Shown here: positions 1-9,096 of the stretch, piece after piece | Numbering within the stretch: position 1 is the first letter of the stretch | Layout of the letters: each line of letters opens with the position of its first letter | Assembly (NCBI RefSeq): GCF_005771435.1 | Contig: NZ_VANI01000013.1 | Span: 90,834 to 154,833 of the forward strand | DNA from: Microbulbifer harenosus | GTDB lineage: Bacteria > Pseudomonadota > Gammaproteobacteria > Pseudomonadales > Cellvibrionaceae | Reading direction: 5' to 3' | DNA: 64,000 bases | Notes under the pieces: generated by a model | Told to the model about the DNA's origin: nothing | What the model saw: the letters and a program-made list of their open reading frames with translations, nothing else | Database searches by the model: none | Made by a program: the position numbers and the translations under genes

Positions 1-2
1 AT

Positions 3-296
3 CGACTGGTATGTCTCAGATTTGATTATTGGCAGGAATGTTCCGGTTCACAGGATGAAAAAGACCAGAAAATTAGCCCCAAGCCCATGCAGGACCTGAT
101 CGACAACATCATCCGCAGCGTCACACTAACCCCCTCCCCCGAGCTCGAAGCCGAACTCGGTGAGATCAGGAAAATCTGCCCAAATCTGAGCGTCAGCCCC
201 GAGTGCTCGCCACTCAAGTGGCCCGCGGACGTGGACAAGGATGGCATCACCATCCTTGAGTACGACAAGCGCCGCTACGCGTTACCCACTCATTGA
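3..296 (+). CDS. 3' end of an unrecognised protein gene (partial)
   Basis: An open frame enters from the left edge and ends at the TGA at 294-296, giving about 97 visible residues. An internal ATG at 87 exists, but the frame is open upstream of it, so the gene probably begins outside the window. The visible part has an acidic stretch (SPELEAELGEI), three Cys residues and a C-terminal WPADVDKDGITILEYDKRRYA segment. No signal peptide, membrane segment or family motif is recognised. It is followed by about 245 bases without a gene before rnfA, so it is probably not part of the rnf operon. Function unknown; its reality as a gene is moderately supported by the open frame and codon use. Confidence 0.45.
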   Translation, partial: RLVCLRFDYWQECSGSQDEKDQKISPKPMQDLIDNIIRSVTLTPSPELEAELGEIRKICPNLSVSPECSPLKWPADVDKDGITILEYDKRRYALPTH

Positions 297-541
297 GCGG
301 CGTCTAATATTTCTCGTCGTTTCCCATGGAGCCCATGCCATTTGGGCGGGCTCCGACCTCCATTGTTGAAGCCCCTCTGGTGCTCCCCCATAATACCGCC
401 CCGATTTCAAGTATTGCGCCGCCGGTCGCAGACAAGCGTCCCGATGGGGCCGCTTGCTAGTCTTGCACTATCGGGCGCGCAAATTTTGTACTACGCCAAT
501 TCAGCACCCGGGACCGGCGCCGCGGCCCGAACGGAACGTCT

Positions 542-1117
542 ATGACCGAATTCACTGTCATCCTGCTTTCCACCATCCTGGTGAACAACTATGTGCTGGT
601 GCAGTTCCTCGGCCTGTGCCCGTTCATGGGGGTTTCGAACAAGCTGGAAACGGCCATCGGTATGGCTGGCGCAACCACGTTTGTGCTGACGCTGGCGGCC
701 ATCTGCTCCTATCTGGTGAATACCTATCTGCTTGAGCCCTTCGGGATGGAGTACCTGCGCACCATTTCCTTCATCCTGGTGATTGCGGTGGTGGTGCAGT
801 TCGCACGCATGTTTATCGAAAAGACCAGCCCGCTGCTGTACCGGGTGCTGGGGGTCTTCCTTCCTCTTATTACCACCAACTGCGCAGTGCTGGGTGTGGC
901 ACTGCAAAACACCATGAAGGCGAACAATTTTGTGCAGTCCACCCTCTATGGTTTCGGTGCGGCGGTGGGTTTTTCGCTGGTGCTGATCCTGTTCTCCGCG
1001 ATGCGCGAGCGCCTCGCGGTGGCGGATGTGCCGAAGCCATTTAAGGGGGCGGCCATTGGTATGATGACGGCGGGGCTGATGTCCCTGGCATTTATGGGCT
1101 TCAGCGGATTGGTATAA
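542..1117 (+). CDS. rnfA: Rnf complex membrane subunit A
   Basis: A 191-residue polytopic inner-membrane protein, first gene of the rnfABCDGE operon. RnfA (RsxA) and its paralogue RnfE form a pseudo-symmetric pair in the core of the ferredoxin:NAD+ oxidoreductase, which couples electron transfer to Na+ or H+ transport. The family hallmarks are visible: the start [20 protein letters not shown], the GLCPFMGVS segment, and [16 protein letters not shown], whose conserved Cys helps hold the intramembrane iron-sulfur cluster in this family. Six hydrophobic helices are apparent and the length matches the family. It is followed 10 bases later by rnfB, which has a good AAGGAGG-type ribosome site. The call is secure from whole-protein resemblance and gene order. 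Confidence 0.97.
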   Translation: MTEFTVILLSTILVNNYVLVQFLGLCPFMGVSNKLETAIGMAGATTFVLTLAAICSYLVNTYLLEPFGMEYLRTISFILVIAVVVQFARMFIEKTSPLLYRVLGVFLPLITTNCAVLGVALQNTMKANNFVQSTLYGFGAAVGFSLVLILFSAMRERLAVADVPKPFKGAAIGMMTAGLMSLAFMGFSGLV

Positions 1118-1127
1118 GGAGGCGACG

Positions 1128-1736
1128 ATGGATTGGCTGTCTGATGTGTCCACGCCGCTGCTGATTCTCGGCGGCATGGCCCTGGTGTTCGGCGCCCTGC
1201 TGGGCTTTGCCGCGGTGCGCTTCAAGGTGGAAGGCGACCCGATTGTGGATCAGATCGACGCCCTGCTCCCCCAAACCCAGTGCGGCCAGTGCGGCCACCC
1301 GGGCTGCCGCCCCTACGCCGAAGCCATTGCCAATGGCGAGGCGATCAACAAGTGCCCGCCCGGCGGCCAAGCCACCATCAATGAGCTGGCCAATCTGCTG
1401 GATGTGGAGCCGATTCCGCTGGACGCGGAGCACGGGGTGGAAGACATCAAGAAAGTGGCGTTTATCCGCGAGGCGGAATGCATCGGCTGTACCAAGTGCA
1501 TCCAGGCCTGCCCGGTGGACGCTATTGTCGGTGCCGCCAAACAGATGCACACGGTGATCGTGGACGAATGCACCGGCTGCGACCTGTGCGTGGAACCCTG
1601 CCCGGTGGACTGTATAGACATGGTGCCGTTGGAAGTGACACTGCAACGCTGGCACCCGAACAAACCCAGAGACGGAGTCCAGTTGATCGCCAGTGACCGC
1701 CCGGAACTGCACACCAATGACCGGAGTGCAGCATGA
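1128..1736 (+). CDS. rnfB: Rnf complex iron-sulfur subunit B
   Basis: A 202-residue protein with one N-terminal membrane helix (about residues 9-30). A CxxCxxxxC...C motif follows (Cys 52, 55, 60, 76), which binds a 4Fe-4S cluster. A bacterial ferredoxin domain comes next, with two CxxCxxCxxxCP motifs (Cys 118/121/124/128 and 148/151/154/158). RnfB takes electrons from ferredoxin and passes them through its clusters towards the membrane core. The ATG is preceded by AAGGAGGCGACG, an excellent ribosome site. Its end overlaps the rnfC start by four bases (ATGA), indicating translational coupling. All expected cysteines are present. Confidence 0.97.
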   Translation: MDWLSDVSTPLLILGGMALVFGALLGFAAVRFKVEGDPIVDQIDALLPQTQCGQCGHPGCRPYAEAIANGEAINKCPPGGQATINELANLLDVEPIPLDAEHGVEDIKKVAFIREAECIGCTKCIQACPVDAIVGAAKQMHTVIVDECTGCDLCVEPCPVDCIDMVPLEVTLQRWHPNKPRDGVQLIASDRPELHTNDRSAA

Positions 1737-3895
1737 GCCAGACCGAAGAGAGAATGAGTGCGAGCGAGCGCCGCGCCGCCCGCGAGGCGCACCTGATTGC
1801 CAGTGAAAAGGCCCGGGACCTGTCCCGCGAGCTGAAGATCAATGACTTCCATGGCGGCATCCACCCACCGGAGAACAAGCACCAGTCCACCGGCGAGCCC
1901 ATCGGCAGTATTCCGCTGGCGGCGGATCTGATCGTACCGCTGAACCAGCACATTGGCGCCACCGCCATCCCGCTGGTGAAACTGGGTGACCTGGTATTGA
2001 AGGGCCAGAAGATCGCCGAGGCCGATGGTCCGGTGAGCTGCCCCGTGCATGCGCCCTCCTCCGGCAAGGTGGTCGCTATTGAGCCGATGGCGGTGCCCCA
2101 CCCCTCCGGTATGCTGGCGGACTGCATCCAGATCCGCACCGATGGCCGCGACGAGTGGTGTGCGCTCACTCCGCTGGAAAACTACGCCGAGCGCGACAAT
2201 GATGAGCTGCTGGAGAAGATCCACGACTGCGGTATTGCCGGTATGGGCGGCGCCGGCTTCCCCACAGCGGTAAAGCTGAGTCCCCGCGGCGGTGCGGTAA
2301 TCGACACTCTGATCATCAACGGCACCGAGTGCGAACCCTACATCACTGCCGACGACATGCTGATGCGCGAGCGCGCGGAGGAAATCATCGGCGGTGTGGA
2401 AATACTCGCTCACCTGCTGGATCAGCCGGAGCGGGTGCTGATCGGCATTGAGGACAACAAGCCGGAAGCCATCAAGGCCATGAAACAGGCGGCCGAGGGC
2501 ACCCGCTTTCACGTAGTGGTCTTCCCTACCAAGTACCCCTCCGGTGGCGAAAAGCAGCTGATCGAGATTCTCACCGGCCGCGAAGTGCCCAACGAGGGTC
2601 TGCCGGCCAATATCGGTATCGTGTGCCAGAACGTGGGCACGGCCCGGGCGGTGTACCGCGCGATTCACCTAGGAGAGCCTCTGATCAGCCGGGTGACCAC
2701 GGTGGTGGGAGAGTCCCTCAGCCGCCAGCGCAACATCGAAGTGCCGCTCGGCACCCCCATTCGTCACGTTCTCGAATGCCATGGGCTCGATCGCAAAAAG
2801 CTCCAGCGCATCGTGATTGGCGGGCCGATGATGGGTTACACCATCGAAGACGAGAGTGCACCGGTGGTGAAGACCACCAACTGTATTCTCGCGCCCACCA
2901 ATAACGAGCTGCCACCACCGCCACCGGCACAAGCCTGTATCCGCTGTGGCCTGTGCGCGGAGGTATGCCCGGCGAGCCTGCTGCCACAGCAGCTGTACTG
3001 GTATGCGCGCGCGGAAGATAGGGAGAAGCTGCAGGCCTACAATCTGTTCGACTGCATCGAGTGCGGCGCCTGCTCCTACGTGTGTCCATCCAGTATTCCG
3101 CTGGTGCAGTACTACCGCGCGGCCAAGGGCGATATCCGCGAAGCGCGGGCAGAAAAGGAAAAGGCCGATCGCGCCCGCGAGCGCTTCGAATACCGCAAGC
3201 TGCGCATGGAAAAGGCGGAGCAGGAGAAAGAGGCCAAGCGCCTTGAGCGCAAGAGGGCGGCAGACGAGGCGCGCAAACTGCGCGAGCAGAATACCGACAC
3301 GCCGGACGCCCAGGCCGCCAGACAGGAGGCCGATGTGGTGGCTGCCGCGCTCGCGCGGGTAAAAGCCAAACAGGCCGCGCCGGAACAGGTGCTGGCCCGC
3401 GCCCAGCGCACCCTGACCAGTGCCGAACACCGGGTGGAGCGGATGCAGCAGAAACTGGCCGAGGCCGACGATGCCCAGCGTCCACAGCTGGAAGCCCAGC
3501 TGAAAACTGCAGAACTGAAACTGAAGGAAGCCCGCGACAAGCTGGCCGAGGCTGAAAAACAGGCCTCTGCCGAGCCGGCACCGGGCGGGGCCCAGGAACC
3601 GCCAACACCCTCCACCACCGAGGACAAACTCACTGTGGCCGGCGCCTCTTCTTCTGCCGCAAGCGTCGCCATCGAAAAGGCCAAGGCCGCAGCCGCCGCC
3701 CGCGCCAGCATGAGCCCGGAGCAAAAACTCGCATCGGAAATCGAAGCGCTAAAAGCGCGGGTGGACAAGGCCGCAGCGCGGCTGGAAAAAGCCCGCAGCG
3801 AAGATGACCCCAATACCGCCGCGTTTGAAAATGCGCTCAGCAAACTGCAGGAAAAGCTGGCGGACAAACAGCATCAGGCCGGCGAGCAGGACTGA
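1733..3895 (+). CDS. rnfC: Rnf complex NADH-binding subunit C, with long coiled-coil tail
   Basis: A 720-residue peripheral subunit that, in the family, carries the NAD(H)/FMN site and two 4Fe-4S clusters on the cytoplasmic face. Seen here: a Gly-rich nucleotide-binding segment ([15 protein letters not shown], near residue 170) and two cluster motifs, [12 protein letters not shown] (about 402) and [12 protein letters not shown] (about 441). A charged Lys/Glu/Ala-rich coiled-coil tail runs from about 470 to the end. The E. coli RsxC tail is similarly extended, so the length is normal for gammaproteobacteria and longer than minimal RnfC proteins. The start overlaps rnfB by four bases. The function of the tail is not known to me. 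Confidence 0.96.
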   Translation: MSQTEERMSASERRAAREAHLIASEKARDLSRELKINDFHGGIHPPENKHQSTGEPIGSIPLAADLIVPLNQHIGATAIPLVKLGDLVLKGQKIAEADGPVSCPVHAPSSGKVVAIEPMAVPHPSGMLADCIQIRTDGRDEWCALTPLENYAERDNDELLEKIHDCGIAGMGGAGFPTAVKLSPRGGAVIDTLIINGTECEPYITADDMLMRERAEEIIGGVEILAHLLDQPERVLIGIEDNKPEAIKAMKQAAEGTRFHVVVFPTKYPSGGEKQLIEILTGREVPNEGLPANIGIVCQNVGTARAVYRAIHLGEPLISRVTTVVGESLSRQRNIEVPLGTPIRHVLECHGLDRKKLQRIVIGGPMMGYTIEDESAPVVKTTNCILAPTNNELPPPPPAQACIRCGLCAEVCPASLLPQQLYWYARAEDREKLQAYNLFDCIECGACSYVCPSSIPLVQYYRAAKGDIREARAEKEKADRARERFEYRKLRMEKAEQEKEAKRLERKRAADEARKLREQNTDTPDAQAARQEADVVAAALARVKAKQAAPEQVLARAQRTLTSAEHRVERMQQKLAEADDAQRPQLEAQLKTAELKLKEARDKLAEAEKQASAEPAPGGAQEPPTPSTTEDKLTVAGASSSAASVAIEKAKAAAAARASMSPEQKLASEIEALKARVDKAAARLEKARSEDDPNTAAFENALSKLQEKLADKQHQAGEQD

Positions 3896-3917
3896 GGCGA
3901 GGGAAAGAGAGAAAATT

Positions 3918-4970
3918 ATGTCCCTGATGCGAGTCACGTCCCCACACGCCCACTCAGGCCAGAGCACTGCCAAGGTAATGCTGCAGGTGGCCGCGGCCAC
4001 CATTCCCGGTGTGCTGGCGCTTGTGATCTACTTTGGTCCCGGTGTGTTGATCAATATCGCGCTGTGTACCGTTACTGCGCTCGCCTGTGAGGCGGCGGTA
4101 ATGAAACTGCGCAATCGCCCGGTAGGGTTTTATCTCAAGGACTACAGCGCGCTGGTAACTGCCCTGCTACTGGGTATCGCCCTGCCCCCCTACTGTCCCT
4201 GGTGGATTCCGGTCATTGGCAGTGCGAGCGCGATACTGCTTGCAAAACAACTCTATGGCGGCATGGGCTACAACCCGTTCAATCCCGCCATGGTGGGCTA
4301 TGTGGTGTTGCTGATCAGCTTCCCGGTGGAGATGACCCGCTGGGCCGGCCCGGCGGAACTGATCCAGGGCGTGCCGGGGCTGGATGAAACCTTTGCGCTG
4401 ATCTTCGGCAACATGAACGTGGATGGTTTTACCCGCGCCACGCCGCTGGAAATCGTGCGCCACAACCAGTCCACGATCCTGTCCCAGTTGTATGAGATGG
4501 AGCCGGTGTTCAACAAAGGCACTCTGGCGGGTCTCGGCTGGGAGATGGCCAATGTCGGCTTCCTGCTGGGTGGGCTGTTCCTGCTGTTCCGCCGCCTGAT
4601 TACCTGGCACGCACCGGTAGCCATGCTCGCCACTCTGGCAGTACTTTCCGTGGCTTTCTACGACGGCGGCAGCTCCCTAAGTGAGGGCTCACCTCTACTG
4701 CACTTGTTCTCCGGTGCCACCATGCTCGGCGCTTTCTTTATCGTCACCGACCCAGTGAGCGGCTGTACCAGCAACAAGGGGCGGCTCATTTTCGGAGCCG
4801 GTGTCGGCCTGCTGGTGTTCGTGATCCGCGCCTGGGGCGCCTATCCGGATGCGGTGGCCTTCGCGGTACTGCTGATGAATTTCGCCGCACCGTTTATCGA
4901 CAATTACACCCTGCCGCGCACATACGGCCACAAAGCCGCGCGCAAGGCCACCGATCTGGAGGAACAGTGA
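3918..4970 (+). CDS. rnfD: Rnf complex membrane flavoprotein D
   Basis: A 350-residue polytopic protein related to NqrB. It carries covalent FMN and lies on the electron path across the membrane. The ATG at 3918 was chosen because a purine-rich ribosome site (GAGGGAAAGAGAG) precedes it and the protein then begins with the usual soluble lead MSLMRVTSPHAH; a longer frame into rnfC has no such support. The segment FTRATPLEIV holds the Thr expected to carry FMN in this family. About eight to nine hydrophobic helices are visible. The flavin transferase ApbE, needed for RnfD and RnfG, is not encoded in this window. Confidence 0.96.
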   Translation: MSLMRVTSPHAHSGQSTAKVMLQVAAATIPGVLALVIYFGPGVLINIALCTVTALACEAAVMKLRNRPVGFYLKDYSALVTALLLGIALPPYCPWWIPVIGSASAILLAKQLYGGMGYNPFNPAMVGYVVLLISFPVEMTRWAGPAELIQGVPGLDETFALIFGNMNVDGFTRATPLEIVRHNQSTILSQLYEMEPVFNKGTLAGLGWEMANVGFLLGGLFLLFRRLITWHAPVAMLATLAVLSVAFYDGGSSLSEGSPLLHLFSGATMLGAFFIVTDPVSGCTSNKGRLIFGAGVGLLVFVIRAWGAYPDAVAFAVLLMNFAAPFIDNYTLPRTYGHKAARKATDLEEQ

Positions 4971-5665
4971 TGCTGAAGCGCTCCATCGGTAAAAATGCCG
5001 CGGTGCTGGCGCTGTTCGCGCTGGTTACCGCGGGCACCCTCGCCATTACCCAGATCACCACCCGCGAGCCCATTGAGCGCGCCATCCGCGAGGCCTCCGC
5101 CAGGGCGTTGCTGGAGATCATCCCCCTCGAGCGCCACAGCAACGATCTGCTGGTGGACACCTACCCCATTCCCAAGCAGTACTGGGCCATGCTCGGACTG
5201 AAACAGGGCGGGAATATCAACCTGGCGCGGGAAAGTAGTGGCGTCATCGACGCAGTGATTATTCCCACCGTGGCGCCAGACGGCTACTCCGGGCCGATCC
5301 AGATGCTGGTGGGCGTCAACCGCGACGGCAGCATTGCCGGCGTGCGCGTCACCAACCATGCGGAAACCCCCGGTCTCGGCGACAAGGTGGAAGTTAAAAA
5401 GAGCGACTGGATTCTGTCCTTCAACGGCAAGTCCCTGGCGGACCCTGAACGAGACCAGTGGAAGGTGCAGAAAGATGGCGGTGCCTTCGACCAGTTCACC
5501 GGCGCCACCATCACTCCGCGGGCTGTGGTGAAGCAGGTGCGCAAGGTGCTGGATTTTGTCGCCGAGCATCAACAGGAAATTTTCACTGCGCCGGTTTCCG
5601 GGCGCGCGGTAGAAGTGGAACAGCCCCACGTGAATGAAGGGCAACGGAACGGGGAGAAAAACTGA
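4970..5665 (+). CDS. rnfG: Rnf complex flavoprotein subunit G
   Basis: About 231 residues: an N-terminal membrane anchor (residues 10-30) and a periplasmic FMN-binding domain. The covalent flavin site is [12 protein letters not shown], a match to the [ST]GAT motif in which Thr is esterified to FMN by ApbE. The ATG at 4970 shares one base with the rnfD stop; a GTG one codon upstream (4967) is an alternative start. The gene ends by sharing one base with the rnfE ATG. The tight spacing supports one coupled transcript. Confidence 0.95.
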   Translation: MLKRSIGKNAAVLALFALVTAGTLAITQITTREPIERAIREASARALLEIIPLERHSNDLLVDTYPIPKQYWAMLGLKQGGNINLARESSGVIDAVIIPTVAPDGYSGPIQMLVGVNRDGSIAGVRVTNHAETPGLGDKVEVKKSDWILSFNGKSLADPERDQWKVQKDGGAFDQFTGATITPRAVVKQVRKVLDFVAEHQQEIFTAPVSGRAVEVEQPHVNEGQRNGEKN

Positions 5666-6378
5666 TGGCCACCCCAAGCTACAGCGAAATCACCCACAAC
5701 GGTCTGTGGAAAAATAACCCGGCTCTGGTCCAGCTGCTCGGCTTGTGTCCGCTGCTGGCCGTGACCGGCTCGGTGGTCAACGCCATCGGCCTCGGCCTCG
5801 CCACCACCGCGGTGCTGGCCTGCTCCAACCTTGCAGTGTCTCTGGTGCGCCACCAGATGCCGGAAACCGTGCGCCTTCCAGCGTCCGTGATGATCATCGC
5901 CACCTTCGTGACCTGCGCCGAATTATTGATGAAGGCATTCACCTACGAGCTGTATCTGGTGCTGGGTATATTCATTCCGCTGATCGTGACCAACTGCGCG
6001 ATTCTCGGACGCGCCGATGCCTTTGCCAGCAAGAACCCCATACTGCCCTCGCTGCTGGATGGATTAATGATGGGTGTCGGCTTCAGTGCGGTATTGATTG
6101 TGATTGGCGCCGTGCGGGAAATTATCGGCCGCGGCACCCTGTTCAGCGATATGGATCTCCTGCTTGGCCCAATGGCCGCCAACTGGACCCTGCCGGTTTT
6201 GGGGCAGGATTACTCCGGGTTTCTGGTGGCTGTACTGCCGCCCGGTGCATTCTTGGTGGCGGGACTGTTGATTGCAGCCAAAAATGCTATCGACGCAAAT
6301 GCGGAAAAACGCCGTAAAGCCCAGGCCAACGTAGTGACTGGCAGCAAACGTGTGAGAACGACCGGCAAAATCCAGTAA
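5665..6378 (+). CDS. rnfE: Rnf complex membrane subunit E
   Basis: A 237-residue polytopic protein and the paralogue of RnfA. Motifs seen are [17 protein letters not shown] and [19 protein letters not shown], the second being the conserved Cys loop near the intramembrane cluster. The C-terminus is basic (AEKRRKAQ). It is the last gene of the rnf operon here. In many gammaproteobacteria nth (endonuclease III) follows, but no nth is present and the next gene is a TetR regulator almost 500 bases away. A small GGGGAA...TTCCCC hairpin lies just after the stop (about 6386-6404) but lacks a U-tract, so termination there is doubtful. Confidence 0.96.
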   Translation: MATPSYSEITHNGLWKNNPALVQLLGLCPLLAVTGSVVNAIGLGLATTAVLACSNLAVSLVRHQMPETVRLPASVMIIATFVTCAELLMKAFTYELYLVLGIFIPLIVTNCAILGRADAFASKNPILPSLLDGLMMGVGFSAVLIVIGAVREIIGRGTLFSDMDLLLGPMAANWTLPVLGQDYSGFLVAVLPPGAFLVAGLLIAAKNAIDANAEKRRKAQANVVTGSKRVRTTGKIQ

Positions 6379-6872
6379 CGCCACAGGGGAAAACGTTCTT
6401 CCCCAGAGTTTCCCCCAAAGACGTCGCAGCCTGATGTCATTTCTGCCAGGCAATGCCGGCCAGCTGGCCGGTAGTGCCATGACCAATTCACCCACCCATA
6501 CCAAACCAACCTCCGTTTACGCACACCCCCATTCTGATATTTTCGAAGCATCCTTCACATAAAACCCCGTGTAATAGGATGTAATGGGATGCGCCTCACA
6601 ATCCTGAATTCATCGGTAGCTTAGCCGCAGTACATCGCTAAAATAGTGCGATCGTTCCAGTTTGTCTTGCCGGTCAAATTTATCCATGGCATGCCTCAGA
6701 GGCATTCGCTGGAGTGGCCCGATAAAAATAAAACCAATATGTTTAGAGAGCGGAATACTGTGAACAGGCAACACCGCCCACATCATATTTATCATGCTAT
6801 TTTCATCCGGATACCGTATTACCTGATTCCCGATAGCACATTGCTCACCATCGAAAAGGAATTACCGTCACC
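6379..6872. other. Intergenic region rnfE - tetR
   Basis: About 490 bases without a supportable gene. The left part holds a weak GGGGAA/TTCCCC hairpin. The right part is markedly AT-richer than its neighbours and presumably holds the promoter of the TetR gene. The short open frames on both strands have no ribosome sites or recognisable products. Confidence 0.5.
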
Positions 6873-7592
6873 ATGACTTTGGACAGTGGAAAGTCTGAAC
6901 TGGTCTATCAAGGTCGCAAAGCACAGCGTGCCGATAGTCGCCAACGCCGCAAAGCCATCCTCGAAGCCACCCTCCGCCTGATTGTTAAAGAGGGGATCCG
7001 TGGAATACGTCATCGCGCGGTCGCCAAGGAGGCGGCGGTTCCTCTGGCCGCAACTACCTATTATTTCAAGGATCTGGACGACCTAATCAGTGATGCATTT
7101 ACCTATTTTGTGGAACTGAATATTGACCAGACCCGGAGCCTGCAGGAAGAAAGTTTTGCCGCCGCCCGTCAGCTTTCTCCTGATCAACTGGCGTCTGTAA
7201 ATGGCCGCCGCCAGCTGGTGCAGCAGCTGACACGTTTTGTGTTGTCACATATTCGCGCGCAGGCGGCCAATCGCGATCATCGTATTATCGAGCTGGCCTT
7301 CAAGAATGAAGCGTTGCGCAACGACGAGCTCACCCGCGCCGTGCGCATGGCCTACCAGGCAACGGAAGGCATGATTGTGGAGTTCTTCGAACTACTGCAG
7401 CTGGCCGATCCGGTAGCCGCTGCGCAAATTGTCCACGGCACTATTCTCAATCTTGAGTTTCAGGTTTTAAGCGGCGCCATCTCCATCGAATCACCGCTGC
7501 TTGAGCGCGCCATTGTCATGATGATCAGGGGCCTGATCCCCATCGGCGAAGAGGCGTCTGTGCCGATGCGCCTGGAAAGTAAAACCGCCTAA
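6873..7592 (+). CDS. TetR/AcrR-family transcriptional regulator
   Basis: A 239-residue protein with the TetR DNA-binding domain at about residues 27-75. The helix-turn-helix stretch runs from RRKAILEATLRLIVKEG through HRAVAKEAAVPLAATTYYF, with the typical YYFKDLDDLI helix-4 motif. The all-helical remainder would be the ligand and dimer domain. The ligand and targets cannot be read from sequence. It is isolated on the plus strand, with the rnf operon 494 bases upstream and a broken gene downstream. No divergent partner gene is present to indicate its regulon. Confidence 0.85.
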   Translation: MTLDSGKSELVYQGRKAQRADSRQRRKAILEATLRLIVKEGIRGIRHRAVAKEAAVPLAATTYYFKDLDDLISDAFTYFVELNIDQTRSLQEESFAAARQLSPDQLASVNGRRQLVQQLTRFVLSHIRAQAANRDHRIIELAFKNEALRNDELTRAVRMAYQATEGMIVEFFELLQLADPVAAAQIVHGTILNLEFQVLSGAISIESPLLERAIVMMIRGLIPIGEEASVPMRLESKTA

Positions 7593-7642
7593 GCACTCTT
7601 CACGTCCGCATCTCATATTCGCATCTATCTCATTCCCTTTAA

Positions 7643-7835
7643 AAATATGCGGAAGAGTATGACTTCGACTGGCGTCTGCTGTTAGCGCAGATATTCCAGG
7701 AGAGCACGTTCAACCCGAGGGCCAGATCCTGGCTATGCGCGCGGCAAGGAACCCTACGACTACGTGCGCAAGATCCACGCACGCTATCGAACCTATGTCG
7801 CGCTGTTGGAAGATTACGAACGAAGAAACTCAATC
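7643..7835 (+). pseudogene. Remnant of an MltF-like lytic transglycosylase (internal deletion)
   Basis: Two pieces of one protein family lie next to each other in different frames. At 7643-7732 the frame reads KYAEEYDFDWRLLLAQIFQ followed by ESTFNPRARSW. This is the start of a soluble lytic transglycosylase domain, with the catalytic Glu in the QES motif. From 7731 another frame reads GYARGKEPYDYVRKIHARY followed by RTYVALLEDYERRN. This matches the extreme C-terminus of MltF-type enzymes. The roughly 100 intervening residues are missing. There is an in-frame TAA at 7640 just before the first piece. Only a scar remains, and no functional enzyme can be made from it. The family resemblance is from memory. 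Confidence 0.7.
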
Positions 7836-7956
7836 GAAACCGGACGTTTTCTGGATTTGCTGCATCCGGAATTCAACACAACAGGGCTGGCGAAACCTCA
7901 ATCGGGGGAAATCGCGGCGGTCGAAGACCGCCGCCAAAGCCGGAAAGACGTTGCCG

Positions 7957-9096
7957 TTAACCGGCTTTACAACTGCCCGGCATGGACGCTATCCATTGCT
8001 TGAGTAATTCCGCACCTTCTTTATGCGCCAGACTGCGTCCCAGCTCCGGCATCATGGCTCCGGGATCCGTGGATTCAACCCGGAAGTTGAGTATCGACGC
8101 CTCGGGGCTGCCTGGCACAATTGCAAACAGCCGGTCCCCGGACCCCGTACCTGCGGCTACTGGCGGTTTACACACCCCCAGCCGGCGCATGTCATGCTCG
8201 GCGCCGTATAACATCAAACCAGAGGTATCCGCTGCACCGCTGGGGTTGTGGCAGTGCCCGCAATTGATATCGAGATACGAGCGCGCGCGCTCATCCAGTG
8301 AGGCGGCCACATCTTTGTAATCCACATTGCGCGGCACCGCGGCCAACTCCGGAAGCCCACTCAGATATCCCATCTGCTGCCAGTACAGCAGCTGGTTTTC
8401 AGTGCCGTCCTGATACGCATAGTCCTTGTTCAGATGCCGCGCCCGGGGGCCAATTGGCCTGATAGCCTTTTGCGTGTGGTTGTCCGCGTGGCATCCGGCA
8501 CACTGATTCGCGTCTGGTACTACATAGGTAAAACGTTCACTGCTGCCATCCGCACTCACCAGCTGCAAACGCTTGGCGTCTCCGGCAATTTCCAGTACTG
8601 CATCTGTCTGGGCTTCGTTCCATACATAGGGCAGAGCCTGCCAACCGTCCACGCGCTTTACCAACAGGCGGGTTTCAATCAGTTTTACCTTCTTAAGGTT
8701 CAACCCGCTGCCGGCAAAGTCCGCGGAATAGTCGTCTGTGTTCAGCACGCTACCATCTGTGGCCAGTGGATAGTAAAACGTTTTACTGATGACGGTGCCT
8801 ACGGGATAGTCAAAATCGTCTTCTCCGTAAACTGCATTGGCGCCCTCTGGCATCCACACTGTTCGCAGTTTGTGCGCGTAATCAGTGAACAACGCGGTGT
8901 TGAGATCGTACGGTGTGACCCGCTCGTTGAGTACCAGCTTGCCGTCGATGGCCTCGACCACGTGCCAGTCGCTCAGATTGTCCGGAACGGCACTGTGCTC
9001 ATGTATGGTGACTGCCTCGCGGGGGGCATCGCACCCCGCGAGTGTCAGGGCCAACACCGCAGCCCCCAGCCATCGGGGAAACAGCAGTTTACGCAT
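7957..9096 (-). CDS. Diheme c-type cytochrome lipoprotein (SO2930 / HNE_0200-like family)
   Basis: 379 residues. It begins with a lipoprotein signal ending LTLAGC (Cys 22), so it is probably anchored to a membrane on the periplasmic side. Two c-heme motifs are visible, CAGCH at about 198-202 and CGHCH at about 279-283; a C-terminal GAMMPELGRS segment could supply an axial Met. The protein resembles the family I know as SO2930 or HNE_0200 (TIGR03806), whose role is not established. Its start overlaps the end of the upstream beta-helix gene by eight bases, so the two are co-translated. In that family the two genes are commonly adjacent. Confidence 0.85.
   Translation of the reverse strand: MRKLLFPRWLGAAVLALTLAGCDAPREAVTIHEHSAVPDNLSDWHVVEAIDGKLVLNERVTPYDLNTALFTDYAHKLRTVWMPEGANAVYGEDDFDYPVGTVISKTFYYPLATDGSVLNTDDYSADFAGSGLNLKKVKLIETRLLVKRVDGWQALPYVWNEAQTDAVLEIAGDAKRLQLVSADGSSERFTYVVPDANQCAGCHADNHTQKAIRPIGPRARHLNKDYAYQDGTENQLLYWQQMGYLSGLPELAAVPRNVDYKDVAASLDERARSYLDINCGHCHNPSGAADTSGLMLYGAEHDMRRLGVCKPPVAAGTGSGDRLFAIVPGSPEASILNFRVESTDPGAMMPELGRSLAHKEGAELLKQWIASMPGSCKAG

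Noticed and set aside
1313..2668. A 451-codon minus-strand open frame
   Set aside because: It is antisense to rnfB/rnfC.
7735..8003. Two small plus-strand proteins between tetR and the cytochrome gene
   Set aside because: One frame is the C-terminal scar of a transglycosylase and the other is out of frame. Neither has a ribosome site.
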